Assembly (NCBI GenBank): GCA_019054805.1
Contig: JAHQIY010000024.1
Span: 620,001 to 684,000, forward strand
Length of the DNA: 64,000 nucleotides
Reading direction: 5' to 3'
DNA from: Brachionus manjavacas
Taxonomy: Eukaryota > Rotifera > Eurotatoria > Ploima > Brachionidae
In this document: piece after piece, positions 39,401-53,189 of the stretch
Numbering within the stretch: position 1 is the stretch's first letter
Layout of the letters: each line of letters starts with the position of its first letter
Position numbers and translations under genes: made by a program
Notes under the pieces: model-generated
The model's database searches: none
Told to the model about the DNA's origin: nothing
Seen by the model: the letters and a program-made list of their open reading frames with translations, nothing else

Positions 39401-42400
39401 GATGTTTCAATCTTATTCACTAAAATTGTTTTTGAAGTTTATTTGTTGTGAATTTTCATTTTCTCCGCAATAATTTAAAACTAATTTGTTTAATTAATTT
39501 AATAACAAAAGCAATGTTCAAGTTTGAAGATGATTAATACTGAATTTTATTTTCACTGGCAATATCTTTTTGATTTTGTCCCTTGAGAACTTATTCCCTA
39601 AAAAGTTTTTGAAGTTGATTTATTATGAATATTTTGTTCTCGGAAATGTTAAAACTTGTATGGTTCTGTCTTTTAATTACTTTATTAATGTTTTCATAGT
39701 AATCTTAACTTGTCCCTCTAAGTCGCAGACAATGGGATCAAAGTTTGTTTGTTTTGTATTTTCAGTTCCATTGTAATGTCTATAAATTTATTTGCCACTG
39801 TCCTTTTTACTATCAAGCAATGTGTAAGAAGTCTTTACGATGTCTCAATCTTATTCACTGAAATTGTTTTTGAAGTTTATTTGTTGTTAATTTTCATTTA
39901 CTCCGCAATAATTTAAAACTAATTTGTTTATTTAATTTAATAACAATATCAATGTTCAAGTTTGAAGATGATTAATACTGAATTTTATTTTCACTGGCAA
40001 TAACTTTTTGATTTTGTCCCTTGAGAACTTATTCCCTAAAAAAGTTTTTGAAGTTGATTTATTATGAATTTTTTGTTCTCGGTAATGTTAAAACTTGTAT
40101 GATTCTGTCTTTTAATTACTTTATTAATGTTTTCATAATAATCTTAACTTGTCCCTCTATGTCGCAGACAATGGGATAAAAGTTGGTTTGTTTTGTATTT
40201 TCAGTTCTATTGTAATGTCTATAAATTTATTTGCCACTGTCCTTTTTACTATCAAGCAATGTGTAAGAAGTCTTTACGATGTCTCAATCTTATTCACTGA
40301 AATTGTTTTTGAAGTTTATTTGTTGTTAATTTTCATTTACTCCGCAATAATTTAAAACTAATTGTTTATTTAATTTAATAACAATATCAATGTTCAAGTT
40401 TGAAGATGATTAATACTGAATTTTATTTTCACTGGCAATAACTTTTTGATTTTGTCCCTTGAGAACTTATTCCCTAAAAAAGTTTTTGAAGTTGATTTAT
40501 TATGAATTTTTTGTTCTCGGTAATGTTAAAACTTGTATGATTCTGTCTTTTAATTACTTTATTAATGTTTTCATAATAATCTTAACTTGTCCCTCTATGT
40601 CGCAGACAATGGGATAAAAGTTGGTTTGTTTTGTATTTTCAGTTCTATTGTAATGTCTTAGAACTTATTAGCCACTGTCTTTTTTACTCTTGAGCAAAAT
40701 ATATTAGAAGTCTCTTAATCACTGAAATTGTTTTTGATGTGTCAATCTTAATCACTGAAATTGTTTTTGAAGTATATTTGTTGTGAATTTTCATTTACTC
40801 CGCAATAATTTGTAACTAATTTGTACTTTTAATTTATAAATAAAAGAAATGTTCAATATTGAAGATGATTAATACTGAATTTTATTTTCACTGGCAATAT
40901 CATTTTGATTTTGTCCCTTGAGAACTTATTCCCTAAAAAAGTTTTTGAAGTTGATTTATTATGAATATTTTGTTCTCGGAAATGTTAAAACTTGTATGGT
41001 TCTGTCTTTTAATTACTTTATTAATGTTTTCATAGTAATCTTAACTTGTCCCTCTAAGTCGCAGACAATGGGATCAAAATTTGTTTGTTTTGTATTTTCA
41101 GTTCCATTGTAATGTCTATAAACTTATTTGCCACTGTCCTTTTTACTCTGAAGCAATGTGTAAGAAGTCTTTACGATGTCTCAATCTTATTCACTGAAAT
41201 TGTTTTTGAAGTTTATTTGTTGTGAATTTTCATTTACTCCGCAATAATTTAAAACTAATTTGTTTAATTAATTTAATAACAAAAGCAATGTTCAAGTTTG
41301 AAGATGATTAATACTGAATTTTATTTTCACTTGCAATATCTTTTTGATTTTGTCCTTTGAGAACTTATTCCCTAAAAAGTTTTTTGAAGTTGATTTATTA
41401 TGAATATTTTGTTCTCGGAAATGTTAAAACTTGTATGGTTCTGTCTTTTAATTACTTTATTAATGTTTTAATAGTAATCTTAACTTGTCCTTCTAAGTCG
41501 CAGACAATGGAATCAAAGTTTGTTTGTTTTGTATTTTCAGTTCCATTGTAATGTCTATAAACTTATTTGCCACTGTCCTTTTTACTCTGAAGCAATGTGT
41601 AAGAAGTCTTTGCGATGTCTCAATCTTATTCACTAAAATTGTTTTTGAAGTTTATTTGTTGTGAATTTTCATTTTCTCCGCAATAATTTAAAACTAATTT
41701 GTTTAATTAATTTAATAACAAAAGCAATGTTCAAGTTTGAAGATGATTAATACTGAATTTTATTTTCACTGGCAATATCTTTTTGATTTTGTCCCTTGAG
41801 AACTTATTCCCTAAAAAGTTTTTGAAGTTGATTTATTATGAATATTTTGTTCTCGGAAATGTTAAAACTTGTATGGTTCTGTCTTTTAATTACTTTATTA
41901 ATGTTTTCATAGTAATCTTAACTTGTCCCTCTAAGTCGCAGACAATGGGATCAAAGTTTGTTTGTTTTGTATTTTCAGTTCCATTGAAATGTCTATAAAC
42001 TTATTTGCCACTGTCCTTTTTACTCTGAAGCAATGTGTAAGAAGTCTTTACGATGTCTCAATCTTATTCACTGAAATTGTTTTTGAAGTTTATTTGTTGT
42101 GAATTTTCATTTACTCCGCAATAATTTAAAACTAATTTGTTTAATTAATTTAATAACAAAAGCAATGTTCAAGTTTGAAGATGATTAATACTGAATTTTA
42201 TTTTCACTGGCAATATCTTTTTGATTTTGTCCCTTGAGAACTTATTCCCTAAAAAGTTTTTGAAGTTGATTTATTATGAATATTTTGTTCTCGGAAATGT
42301 TAAAACTTGTATGGTTCTGTCTTTTAATTACTTTATTAATGTTTTCATAGTAATCTTAACTTGTCCTTCTAAGTCGCAGACAATGGGATCAAAGTTTGTT

Positions 42401-45323
42401 TGTTTTGTATTTTCAGTTCCATTGTAATGTCTATAAACTTATTTGCCACTGTCCTTTTTACTCTGAAGCAATGTGTAAGAAGTCTTTACGATGTCTCAAT
42501 CTTATTCACTAAAATTGTTTTTGAAGTTTATTTGTTGTGAATTTTCATTTTCTCCGCAATAATTTAAAACTAATTTGTTTAATTAATTTAATAACAAAAG
42601 CAATGTTCAAGTTTGAAGACGATTAATCCTGAATTTTATTTTCACTGGCAATATCTTTATGATTTTGTCCCTTGAGAACTTATTCCCTACAAAAGTTTTT
42701 GAAGTTGATTTATTATGAATATTTTGTTCTCGGAAATGTTAAAACTTGTATGGTTCTGTCTTTTAATTACTTTATTAATGTTTTCATAGTAATCTTAACT
42801 TGTCCTTCTAAGTCGCAGACAATGGAATCAAAGTTTGTTTGTTTTGTATTTTCAGTTCCATTGTAATGTCTATAAACTTATTTGCCACTGTCCTTTTTAC
42901 TCTGAAGCAATGTGAAAGAAGTCTTTACGATGTCTCAATCTTATTCACTAAAATTGTTTTTGAAGTTTATTTGTTGTGAATTTTCATTTTCTCCGCAATA
43001 ATTTAAAACTAATTTGTTTAATTAATTTAATAACAAAAGCAATGTTCAAGTTTGAAGACGATTAATCCTGAATTTTATTTTCACTTGCAATATCTTTTTG
43101 ATTTTGTCCCTTGAGAACTTATTCCCTACAAAAGTTTTTGAAGTTGATTTATTATGAATATTTTGTTCTCGGAAATGTTAAAACTTGTATGGTTCTGTCT
43201 TTTAATTACTTTATTAATGTTTTCATAGTAATCTTAACTTGTCCTTCTAAGTCGCAGACAATGGAATCAAAGTTTGTCTGTTTTGTATTTTCAGTTCCAT
43301 TGTAATGTCTATAAACTTATTTGCCACTGTCCTTTTTACTCTGAAGCAATGTGTAAGAAGTCTTTACGATGTCTCAATCTTATTCACTAAAATTGTTTTT
43401 GAAGTTTATTTGTTGTGAATTTTCATTTTCTCCGCAATAATTTAAAACTAATTTGTTTAATTAATTTAATAACAAAAGCAATGTTCAAGTTTGAAGACGA
43501 TTAATCCTGAATTTTATTTTCACTGGCAATATCTTTTTGATTTTGTCCCTTGAGAACTTATTCCCTACAAAAGTTTTTGAAGTTGATTTATTATGAATAT
43601 TTTGTTCTCGGAAATGTTAAAACTTGTATGGTTCTGTCTTTTAATTACTTTATTAATGTTTTCATAGTAATCTTAACTTGACCCTCTAAGTCGCAGACAA
43701 TGGGATCAAAGTTTGTTTGTTTTGTATTTTCAGTTCCATTGTAATGTCTATAAACTTATTTGCCACTGTCCTTTTTACTCTGAAGCAATGTGTAAGAAGT
43801 CTTTACGATGTTTCAATCTTATTCACTAAAATTGTTTTTGAAGTTTATTTGTTGTGAATTTTCATTTTCTCCGCAATAATTTAAAACTAATTTGTTTAAT
43901 TAATTTAATAACAAAAGCAATGTTCAAGTTTGAAGATGATTAATACTGAATTTTATTTTCACTGGCAATATCTTTTTGATTTTGTCCCTTGAGAACTTAT
44001 TCCCTAAAAAAGTTTTTGAAGTTGATTTATTATGAATATTTTGTTCTCGGAAATGTTAAAACTTGTATGGTTCTGTCTTTTAATTACTTTATTAATGTTT
44101 TCATAGTAATCTTAACTTGTCCCTCTAAGTCGCAGACAATGGGATCAAAGTTTGTTTGTTTTGTATTTTCAGTTCCATTGTAATGTCTATAAATTTATTT
44201 GCCACTGTCCTTTTTACTATCAAGCAATGTGTAAGAAGTCTTTACGATGTCTCAATCTTATTCACTGAAATTGTTTTTGAAGTTTATTTGTTGTTAATTT
44301 TCATTTACTCCGCAATAATTTAAAACTAATTTGTTTATTTAATTTAATAACAATATCAATGTTCAAGTTTGAAGATGATTAATACTGAATTTTATTTTCA
44401 CTGGCAATAACTTTTTGATTTTGTCCCTTGAGAACTTATTCCCTAAAAAAGTTTTTGAAGTTGATTTATTATGAATTTTTTGTTCTCGGTAATGTTAAAA
44501 CTTGTATGATTCTGTCTTTTAATTACTTTATTAATGTTTTCATAATAATCTTAACTTGTCCCTCTATGTCGCAGACAATGGGATAAAAAGTTGGTTTGTT
44601 TTGTATTTTCAGTTCTATTGTAATGTCTATAAATTTATTTGCCACTGTCCTTTTTACTATCAAGCAATGTGTAAGAAGTCTTTACGATGTCTCAATCTTA
44701 TTCACTGAAATTGTTTTTGAAGTTTATTTGTTGTTAATTTTCATTTACTCCGCAATAATTTAAAACTAATTGTTTATTTAATTTAATAACAATATCAATG
44801 TTCAAGTTTGAAGATGATTAATACTGAATTTTATTTTCACTGGCAATAACTTTTTGATTTTGTCCCTTGAGAACTTATTCCCTAAAAAGTTTTTGAAGTT
44901 GATTTATTATGAATTTTTTGTTCTCGGTAATGTTAAAACTTGTATGATTCTGTCTTTTAATTACTTTATTAATGTTTTCATAATAATCTTAACTTGTCCC
45001 TCTATGTCGCAGACAATGGGATAAAAGTTGGTTTGTTTTGTATTTTCAGTTCTATTGTAATGTCTTAGAACTTATTAGCCACTGTCTTTTTTACTCTTGA
45101 GCAAAATATATTAGAAGTCTCTTAATCACTGAAATTGTTTTTGATGTGTCAATCTTAATCACTGAAATTGTTTTTGAAGTATATTTGTTGTGAATTTTCA
45201 TTTACTCCGCAATAATTTGTAACTAATTTGTACTTTTAATTTATAAATAAAAGAAATGTTCAATATTGAAGATGATTAATACTGAATTTTATTTTCACTG
45301 GCAATATCATTTTAATTTGGCCC
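33443..45323 (+). repeat. 439-bp satellite array, 27 units
   Basis: The landmark TTGAGAACTTATTCC recurs at 33443, 33882, 34321, 34758, 35196, 35635, 36072, 36511, 36950, 37388, 37827, 38266, 38705, 39144, 39583, 40021, 40459, 40918, 41357, 41796, 42234, 42672, 43111, 43550, 43989, 44428 and 44867; spacing is 437-439 except two units of 457-459. Each unit is built from variant arm monomers: two of about 132 bp plus two shortened ones (about 92 and 83 bp). Open frames of 64-71 codons recur simply because the units are alike; they begin at TTG or ATA and I do not regard them as genes. Confidence 0.93.
36511..45323 (+). repeat. ~4.4 kb higher-order repeat within the 439-bp satellite (two copies)
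   Basis: Units from 37827 to 40917 match units from 42234 to 45323 one for one at an offset of 4406-4408. The match includes the private variant CAATATCTTTATGATTTTG before 38266 and 42672 and the shared irregular end with CTCTTAATCACTG near 40710 and 45120. The unit with the Asn-Val-Leu-Ile variant lies at 37388 in one copy and 41357 in the other, an offset of only 3969. One monomer has thus shifted place between copies. Confidence 0.8.
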
Positions 45324-46793
45324 TTGAGAACTTAATGTTTTCGAATTAAAATAGACTAAACTTTTTTTCTGACCATTTTTTTGAAGTTGATTAGTATTGA
45401 ATTTTATACTTTTCGGCATATTTAAAACATATCTGTTTTTGTCTACTTAGTACCTAAGTAATGTTTTATTATGAAACCTAAACGTGTCCCTCTAAGTCTC
45501 TGACAATGAGTTATAAGTTCATATGTTAAGTATATTCAGTTCCTTAGCAATGTCTTTAAACTTATTTGTTTGTGTCATTAAAGTCCTTTTGAAATGTTAT
45601 CGAAGTTTTCTGGACATGTTCATTTAAAATACCTGACAATTTCTATGAAGCTGATCTGCAGTCGATTTTCAGTTGTTCCACAATGTCTTAAATCATTTTT
45701 GTCTTATCCTTTAGGTACTTAAGGAATGTTGTCGAATTATTTTGATGTGTGCCTCTAATACTCTGACAATGTGTTCGAAAATTATTAACAGTAAATTTTA
45801 TGTTACCCAGCAAAGTCTTTAAACTTATACAGATTTGTCTTTTAAATACTTAAGCAATGTGTTGAAGTCTTCACAATGTGTCCATCTTACAATCTGACAA
45901 TGTTTTTGATGTTGATTTCTGGTTAATTTTCCTTCTTAAAACTTACTTGAGTTTGTTTTCTAAGATCTTCACTGATGTTTATGAAGTAATCTGAAATTGT
46001 CCCTCTAAGTAACTAAAAATTTTTTTGAAGTTCTTTTGTAGTGAAAATTCAGTAACTCCGCAATGTTTTAAACTAATTTTTTCGTGTCGTTTTAAAAACA
46101 AAAGTAATGTTTCGAAGTTATCTGGACATGTCCCTCTAAGTCGCAGACAATGGGATAAAAGTTGGTTTGTTTTGTATTTTCAGTTCTATTGTAATGTCTT
46201 AGAACTTATTAGCCACTGTCTTTTTTACTCTTGAGCAAAATATATTAGAAGTCTCTATGATGTGTCAATCTTAATCACTGACATTGTTTTTGAAGTTTAT
46301 TTGTTGTGAATTTTCATTTACTCCGCAATAATTTGTAACTAATTTGTTTATTTAATTTAAAAACAAAAGCAATGTTCAATTTTGAAGATGATTAATACTG
46401 AATTTTATTTTCACTGGAAATATCTTTTTGATTTTGTCCCTTGAGAACTTATTGTTTTCGAATTAATCTAGAATTACCTTTTTCTCTGACCATTTTTTGA
46501 AATTGATTAGTAGTGAATTTTCAACAATTCAGCAAATTTTAAAACTTATCTGTTTTTGTCTACTTAGTACCTAAGTAATGTTTTATTAAGAAATCTAAAC
46601 GTGTCCCTTAGTCTCTGAAAATGCGTTCGAAGTTCATATGTTAAGTATATTCAGTTCCTTAGCAATGTCTTTAACTTATTTGTTTGTGTCATTAAAGTCC
46701 TTTTGAAATGTTATCGAAGTTTTCTTGACATGTTCATTTAAAATCCCTGACAATTTGTTTGAAGCTAATCTGCAGTCTATTTTCAGTTGTTCC
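45324..46793 (+). repeat. plus-oriented arm monomers, block 1
   Basis: Diverged + monomers, not organised as 439-bp units. Includes a stretch very close to the left arm of the MULE elements (TTATTTGTTTGTGTCATTAAAG near 45560 and CTGGACATGTTCATTT near 45610). Confidence 0.75.
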
Positions 46794-47221
46794 AACAAAA
46801 ACAAATAAATTTCAAAACATTACCGTGAAACTGATAATTAAATACAAATCAAATTCGAACACATTGTCAAAGACTTTAGATGAACACATCCAAATATTTT
46901 GGAAAACATACCTTCTAGTACTCAAAAGAGAAAAACAAATATGATTAAGGAATTTTTGAAAAACTGTAAATAGATATCAGATCAACTACAAACAAATCGT
47001 CAAGTAGTTTAAATGAACGAATTCAGAAAATTTCGAAAATATTACTTAAGAGCTTAAAAATCTAAAAATAATAAGTTTTAAGACATTTCCGAAGAACTGT
47101 AAATTTACTAGAAATCAACTTGGTATATGAATAAAATTGACCAATCCAAATTACTTCGTAGACATAGTTGACATACCAAACAAGATATAAATCATTGCGG
47201 AAGAACGAAAGATGCACAATA
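46794..47221 (-). repeat. minus-oriented arm monomers, block 1
   Basis: Orientation flips abruptly after GTTGTTCC. The sequence matches the right arms of the MULE elements (ACCGTGAAACTGATAAT, CATACCTTCTAGTACTC, CAAATCGTCAAGTAG). No transposase lies between the + and - blocks, so this is an arm-arm structure without a core. Confidence 0.8.
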
Positions 47222-47601
47222 ATTCGTCTTAAATCATTTTTGTTTTTGTCTTTTAAGTACTTAAGGAATGTTGTCGAATTATTTTGATATGTGCCTTTAA
47301 TACTCTGACAATGTGTTCGAAAATTATTAACAGTAAATTTTATGTTACCCAGCAAAGTCTTTAAACTTATACAGAATTGTCTTTTAAATACTTAAGCAAT
47401 GTGTTGAAGTCTACACCATGTGTCCATCTTATAATCTCACAATGTTTTTGATGTTGATTTCTAGTAAATTTTCCTCTTTAAAACTTACTTGAGTTTGTTT
47501 TCTAAGAACTAAAGTAATGTTTATGAATTAATCTGAACTTGTCCTTCTAAGTCACTAAAAATGTTTATGAAGTTTTTTTGTAGTGAAAATTCAGTAACTC
47601 C
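47222..47601 (+). repeat. plus-oriented arm monomers after the inversion, block 1
   Basis: Begins at the AATTCGTCTTAAATC junction and ends abruptly after AGTAACTCCG, where non-monomer sequence starts. The same end point is used near 53189. Confidence 0.75.
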
Positions 47602-47945
47602 GGTAATTTAACTTCCAATTAAATTTCTCTGTTATTTATATATTTTTTAATGTACTTCCAAAAGTTTGCTCTTTTTTTACCAAATGCTAATATTTCAATT
47701 TTGATTAAATGGTTATTTTCGTGTAGAAATATATTTCTTCGCTGTAATCTTCTAAAATTTTTTTTTAAGGCATTTTCTCTCTTTCTCTATTATTAAATTA
47801 TTATTGCATTTAATTAAGTCTCTAATTTCAACTGGTCTGTTCTTAATGGTTAAGAGTTCATGACTTTAAGTCAGGCAGCAGAAATGAAAATATTTATTTA
47901 TATCTAAAAGAAGATAAGAGAAACAAATGATTGTCATACTTTTTA
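47602..47945 (+). repeat. ~345-bp segment, copy 1 (copy 2 at 53190-53533)
   Basis: Matches 53190-53533 almost base for base (one clear difference, AAGTCAGGC versus AAGTAAGGC). It is not built from arm monomers. After this copy the sequence jumps back into 439-bp satellite near 47945; after the second copy it continues into other sequence. A diverged relative of its end lies near 57820-57870. Confidence 0.85.
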
Positions 47946-49370
47946 TTAATTTAATAACAAAAGCAATGTTCAAGTTTGAAGATGATTAATACTGAATTTT
48001 ATTTTCACTGGCAATATCTTTTTGATTTTGTCCCTTGAGAACTTATTCCCTAAAAAAGTTTTTGAAGTTGATTTATTATGAATATTTTGTTCTCGGAAAT
48101 GTTAAAACTTGTATGGTTCTGTCTTTTAATTACTTTATTAATGTTTTCATAGTAATCTTAACTTGTCCTTCTAAGTCGCAGACAATGGAATCAAAGTTTG
48201 TTTGTTTTGTATTTTCAGTTCCATTGTAATGTCTATAAACTTATTTGCCACTGTCCTTTTTACTCTGAAGCAATGTGTAAGAAGTCTTTACGATGTCTCA
48301 ATCTTATTCACTAAAATTGTTTTTGAAGTTTATTTGTTGTGAATTTTCATTTACTCCGCAATAATTTAAAACTAATTTGTTTATTTAATTTAATAACAAT
48401 ATCAATGTTCAAGTTTGAAGATGATTAATACTGAATTTTATTTTCACTGGCAATAACTTTTTGATTTTGTCCCTTGAGAACTTATTCCCTAAAAAAGTTT
48501 TTGAAGTTGATTTATTATGAATTTTTTGTTCTCGGTAATGTTAAAACTTGTATGATTCTGTCTTTTAATTACTTTATTAATGTTTTCATAATAATCTTAA
48601 CTTGTCCCTCTATGTCGCAGACAATGGGATAAAAGTTGGTTTGTTTTGTATTTTCAGTTCTATTGTAATGTCTATAAATTTATTTGCCACTGTCCTTTTT
48701 ACTATCAAGCAATGTGTAAGAAGTCTTTACGATGTCTCAATCTTATTCACTGAAATTGTTTTTGAAGTTTATTTGTTGTTAATTTTCATTTACTCCGCAA
48801 TAATTTAAAACTAATTTGTTTATTTAATTTAATAACAATATCAATGTTCAAGTTTGAAGATGATTAATACTGAATTTTATTTTCACTGGCAATAACTTTT
48901 TGATTTTGTCCCTTGAGAACTTATTCCCTAAAAAAGTTTTTGAAGTTGATTTATTATGAATTTTTTGTTCTCGGTAATGTTAAAACTTGTATGATTCTGT
49001 CTTTTAATTACTTTATTAATGTTTTCATAATAATCTTAACTTGTCCCTCTATGTCGCAGACAATGGGATAAAAGTTGGTTTGTTTTGTATTTTCAGTTCT
49101 ATTGTAATGTCTTAGAACTTATTAGCCACTGTCTTTTTTACTCTTGAGCAAAATATATTAGAAGTCTCTTAATCACTGAAATTGTTTTTGATGTGTCAAT
49201 CTTAATCACTGAAATTGTTTTTGAAGTATATTTGTTGTGAATTTTCATTTACTCCGCAATAATTTGTAACTAATTTGTACTTTTAATTTATAAATAAAAG
49301 AAATGTTCAATATTGAAGATGATTAATACTGAATTTTATTTTCACTGGCAATATCATTTTAATTTGGCCC
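47946..49370 (+). repeat. three further 439-bp satellite units
   Basis: The landmark recurs at 48035, 48474 and 48913. The block equals 43989-45323 shifted by 4046 and ends in the same irregular unit with CTCTTAATCACTG, so it was duplicated together with the inverted arm block that follows. Confidence 0.85.
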
Positions 49371-52300
49371 TTGAGAACTTAATGTTTTCGAATTAAAATA
49401 GACTAAACTTTTTTTCTGACCATTTTTTTGAAGTTGATTAGTATTGAATTTTATACTTTTCGGCATATTTAAAACATATCTGTTTTTGTCTACTTAGTAC
49501 CTAAGTAATGTTTTATTATGAAACCTAAACGTGTCCCTCTAAGTCTCTGACAATGAGTTATAAGTTCATATGTTAAGTATATTCAGTTCCTTAGCAATGT
49601 CTTTAAACTTATTTGTTTGTGTCATTAAAGTCCTTTTGAAATGTTATCGAAGTTTTCTGGACATGTTCATTTAAAATACCTGACAATTTGTATGAAGCTG
49701 ATCTGCAGTCGATTTTCAGTTGTTCCACAATGTCTTAAATCATTTTTGTCTTATCCTTTAGGTACTTAAGGAATGTTGTCGAATTATTTTGATGTGTGCC
49801 TCTAATTCTCTGACAATGTGTTCAAAAATGATTTAGAGTAAATTTTCTGTTACCCGGCAAAGTTTTTAAACTTATTTAGATTTGTCTTTTAAATACTTAA
49901 GCAATGTGTTGAAGTCTTCACAATGTGTCCATCTTACAATCTGACAATGTTTTTGATGTTGATTTCTGGTTAATTTTCCTTCTTAAAACTTACTTGAGTT
50001 TGTTTTCTAAGATCTTCACTGATGTTTATGAAGTAATCTGAAATTGTCCCTCTAAGTAACTAAAAATTTTTTGAAGTTCTTTTGTAGTGAAAATTCAGTA
50101 ACTCCGCAATGTTTTAAACTAATTTTTTCGTGTCGTTTTAAAAACAAAAGTAATGTTTCGAAGTTATCTGGACATGTCCCTCTAAGTCGCAGACAATGGG
50201 ATAAAAGTTGGTTTGTTTTGTATTTTCAGTTCTATTGTAATGTCTTAGAACTTATTAGCCACTGTCTTTTTTACTCTTGAGCAAAATATATTAGAAGTCT
50301 CTATGATGTGTCAATCTTAATCACTGACATTGTTTTTGAAGTTTATTTGTTGTGAATTTTCATTTACTCCGCAATAATTTGTAACTAATTTGTTTATTTA
50401 ATTTAAAAACAAAAGCAATGTTCAATTTTGAAGATGATTAATACTGAATTTTATTTTCACTGGAAATATCTTTTTGATTTTGTCCCTTGAGAACTTATTG
50501 TTTTCGAATTAATCTAGAATTACCTTTTTCTCTGACCATTTTTTTGAAATTGATTAGTAGTGAATTTTCAACAATTCAGCAAATTTTAAAACTTATCTGT
50601 TTTTGTCTACTTAGTACCTAAGTAATGTTTTATTAAGAAATCTAAACGTGTCCCTTAGTCTCTGAAAATGCGTTCGAAGTTCATATGTTAAGTATATTCA
50701 GTTCCTTAGCAATGTCTTTAACTTATTTGTTTGTGTCATTAAAGTCCTTTTGAAATGTTATCGAAGTTTTCTTGACATGTTCATTTAAAATCCCTGACAA
50801 TTTGTTTGAAGCTAATCTGCAGTCTATTTTCAGTTGTTCCAACAAAAACAAATAAATTTCAAAACATTACCGTGAAACTGATAATTAAATACAAATCAAA
50901 TTCGAACACATTGTCAAAGACTTTAGATGAACACATCCAAATATTTTGGAAAACATACCTTCTAGTACTCAAAAGAGAAAAACAAATATGATTAAGGAAT
51001 TTTTGAAAAACTGTAAATAGATATCAGATCAACTACAAACAAATCGTCAAGTAGTTTAAATGAACGAATTCAGAAAATTTCGAAAATATTACTTAAGAGC
51101 TTAAAAATATAAAAATAATAAGTTTTAAGACATTTCCGAAGAACTGTAAATTTACTAGAAATCAACTTGGTATATGAATAATATTGACCAATCCAAATTA
51201 CTTCGTAGACATAGTTGACATACCAAACAAGATATAAATCATAGCGGAAGAACGAAAGATGCACAATAATTCGTCTTAAATCATTTTTGTTTTTGTCTTT
51301 TAAGTACTTAAGGAATGTTGTCGAATTATTTTGATATGTGCCTTTAATACTCTGACAATGTGTTCAAAAATTATTAACAGTAAATTTTATCTTACCCAGC
51401 AAAGTCTTTAAACTTATACAGAATTGTCTTTTAAATACTTAAGCAATGTGTTGAAGTCTACACCATGTGTCCATCTTATAATCTGACAATGTTTTTGATG
51501 TTGATTTCTGGTTAATTTTCCTTCTTAAAACTTACTTGAGTTTGTTTTCTAAGATCTTCACTGATGTTTATGAAGTAATCTGAAATTGTCCCTCTAAGTA
51601 ACTAAAAATTTTTTTGAAGTTCTTTTGTAGTGAAAATTCAGTAACTCCGCAATGTTTTAAACTAATTTTTTCGTGTCGTTTTAAAAACAAAAGTAATGTT
51701 TCGAAGTTATCTGGACATGTCCCTCTAAGTCGCAGACAATGGGATAAAAGTTGGTTTGTTTTGTATTTTCAGTTCTATTGTAATGTCTTAGAACTTATTA
51801 GCCACTGTCTTTTTACTCTTGAGCAAAATATATTAGAAGTCTCTATGATGTGTCAATCTTAATCACTGACATTGTTTTTGAAGTTTATTTGTTGTGAATT
51901 TTCATTTACTCCGCAATAATTTGTAACTAATTTGTTTATTTAATTTAAAAACAAAAGCAATGTTCAATTTTGAAGATGATTAATACTGAATTTTATTTTC
52001 ACTGGAAATATCTTTTTGATTTTGTCCCTTGAGAACTTATTGTTTTCGAATTAATCTAGAATTACCTTTTTCTCTGACCATTTTTTTGAAATTGATTAGT
52101 AGTGAATTTTCAACAATTCAGCAAATTTTAAAACTTATCTGTTTTTGTCTACTTAGTACCTAAGTAATGTTTTATTAAGAAATCTAAACGTGTCCCTTAG
52201 TCTCTGAAAATGCGTTCGAAGTTCATATGTTAAGTATATTCAGTTCCTTAGCAATGTCTTTAACTTATTTGTTTGTGTCATTAAAGTCCTTTTGAAATGT

Positions 52301-53189
52301 TATCGAAGTTTTCTTGACATGTTCATTTAAAATCCCTGACAATTTGTTTGAAGCTAATCTGCAGTCTATTTTCAGTTGTTCCAACAAAAACAAATAAATT
52401 TCAAAACATTACCGTGAAACTGATAATTAAATACAAATCAAATTCGAACACATTGTCAAAGACTTTAGATGAACACATCCAAATATTTTGGAAAACATAC
52501 CTTCTAGTACTCAAAAGAGAAAAACAAATATGATTAAGGAATTTTTGAAAAACTGTAAATAGATATCAGATCAACTACAAACAAATCGTCAAGTAGTTTA
52601 AATGAACGAATTCAGAAAATTTCGAAAATATTACTTAAGAGCTTAAAAATCTAAAAATAATAAGTTTTAAGACATTTCCGAAGAACTGTAAATTTACTAG
52701 AAATCAACTTGGTATATGAATAAAATTGACCAATCCAAATTACTTCGTAGACATAGTTGACATACCAAACAAGATATAAATCATTGCGGAAGAACGAAAG
52801 ATGCACAATAATTCGTCTTAAATCATTTTTGTTTTTGTCTTTTAAGTACTTAAGGAATGTTGTCGAATTATTTTGATATGTGCCTTTAATACTCTGACAA
52901 TGTGTTCGAAAATTATTAACAGTAATTTTATGTTACCCAGCAAAGTCTTTAAACTTATACAGAATTGTCTTTTAAATACTTAAGCAATGTGTTGAAGTCT
53001 ACACCATGTGTCCATCTTATAATCTGACAATGTTTTTGATGTTGATTTCTGGTTAATTTTCCTTCTTAAAACTTACTTGAGTTTGTTTTCTAAGATCTTC
53101 ACTGATGTTTATGAAGTAATCTGAAATTGTCCCTCTAAGTAACTAAAAATATTTTTGAAGTTCTTTTGTAGTGAAAATTCAGTAACTCC
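49371..53189. repeat. inverted arm arrays without transposase, blocks 2 and 3
   Basis: Plus monomers 49371-50840, minus 50841-51268, plus 51269-52382, minus 52383-52810, plus 52811-53189. The first part equals 45324-47601 at offset 4046-4047. A further tandem duplication of about 1542 bp supplies the second inversion pair (50071 and 51614, 50806 and 52348 are equivalent positions). Each + to - flip uses the same GTTGTTCC junction. Confidence 0.85.

Noticed and set aside
33443-44183. Repeated 64-71 codon open frames in the 439-bp satellite
   Set aside because: They start at TTG or ATA, cover only part of each unit, and are alike because the DNA is alike. Several units carry frame-breaking one-base changes with no sign of being selected against.
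33443-45323. CRISPR-like array because of regular spacing
   Set aside because: The whole 439-bp unit repeats with no unique spacers, and the sequence is eukaryotic transposon-derived DNA.
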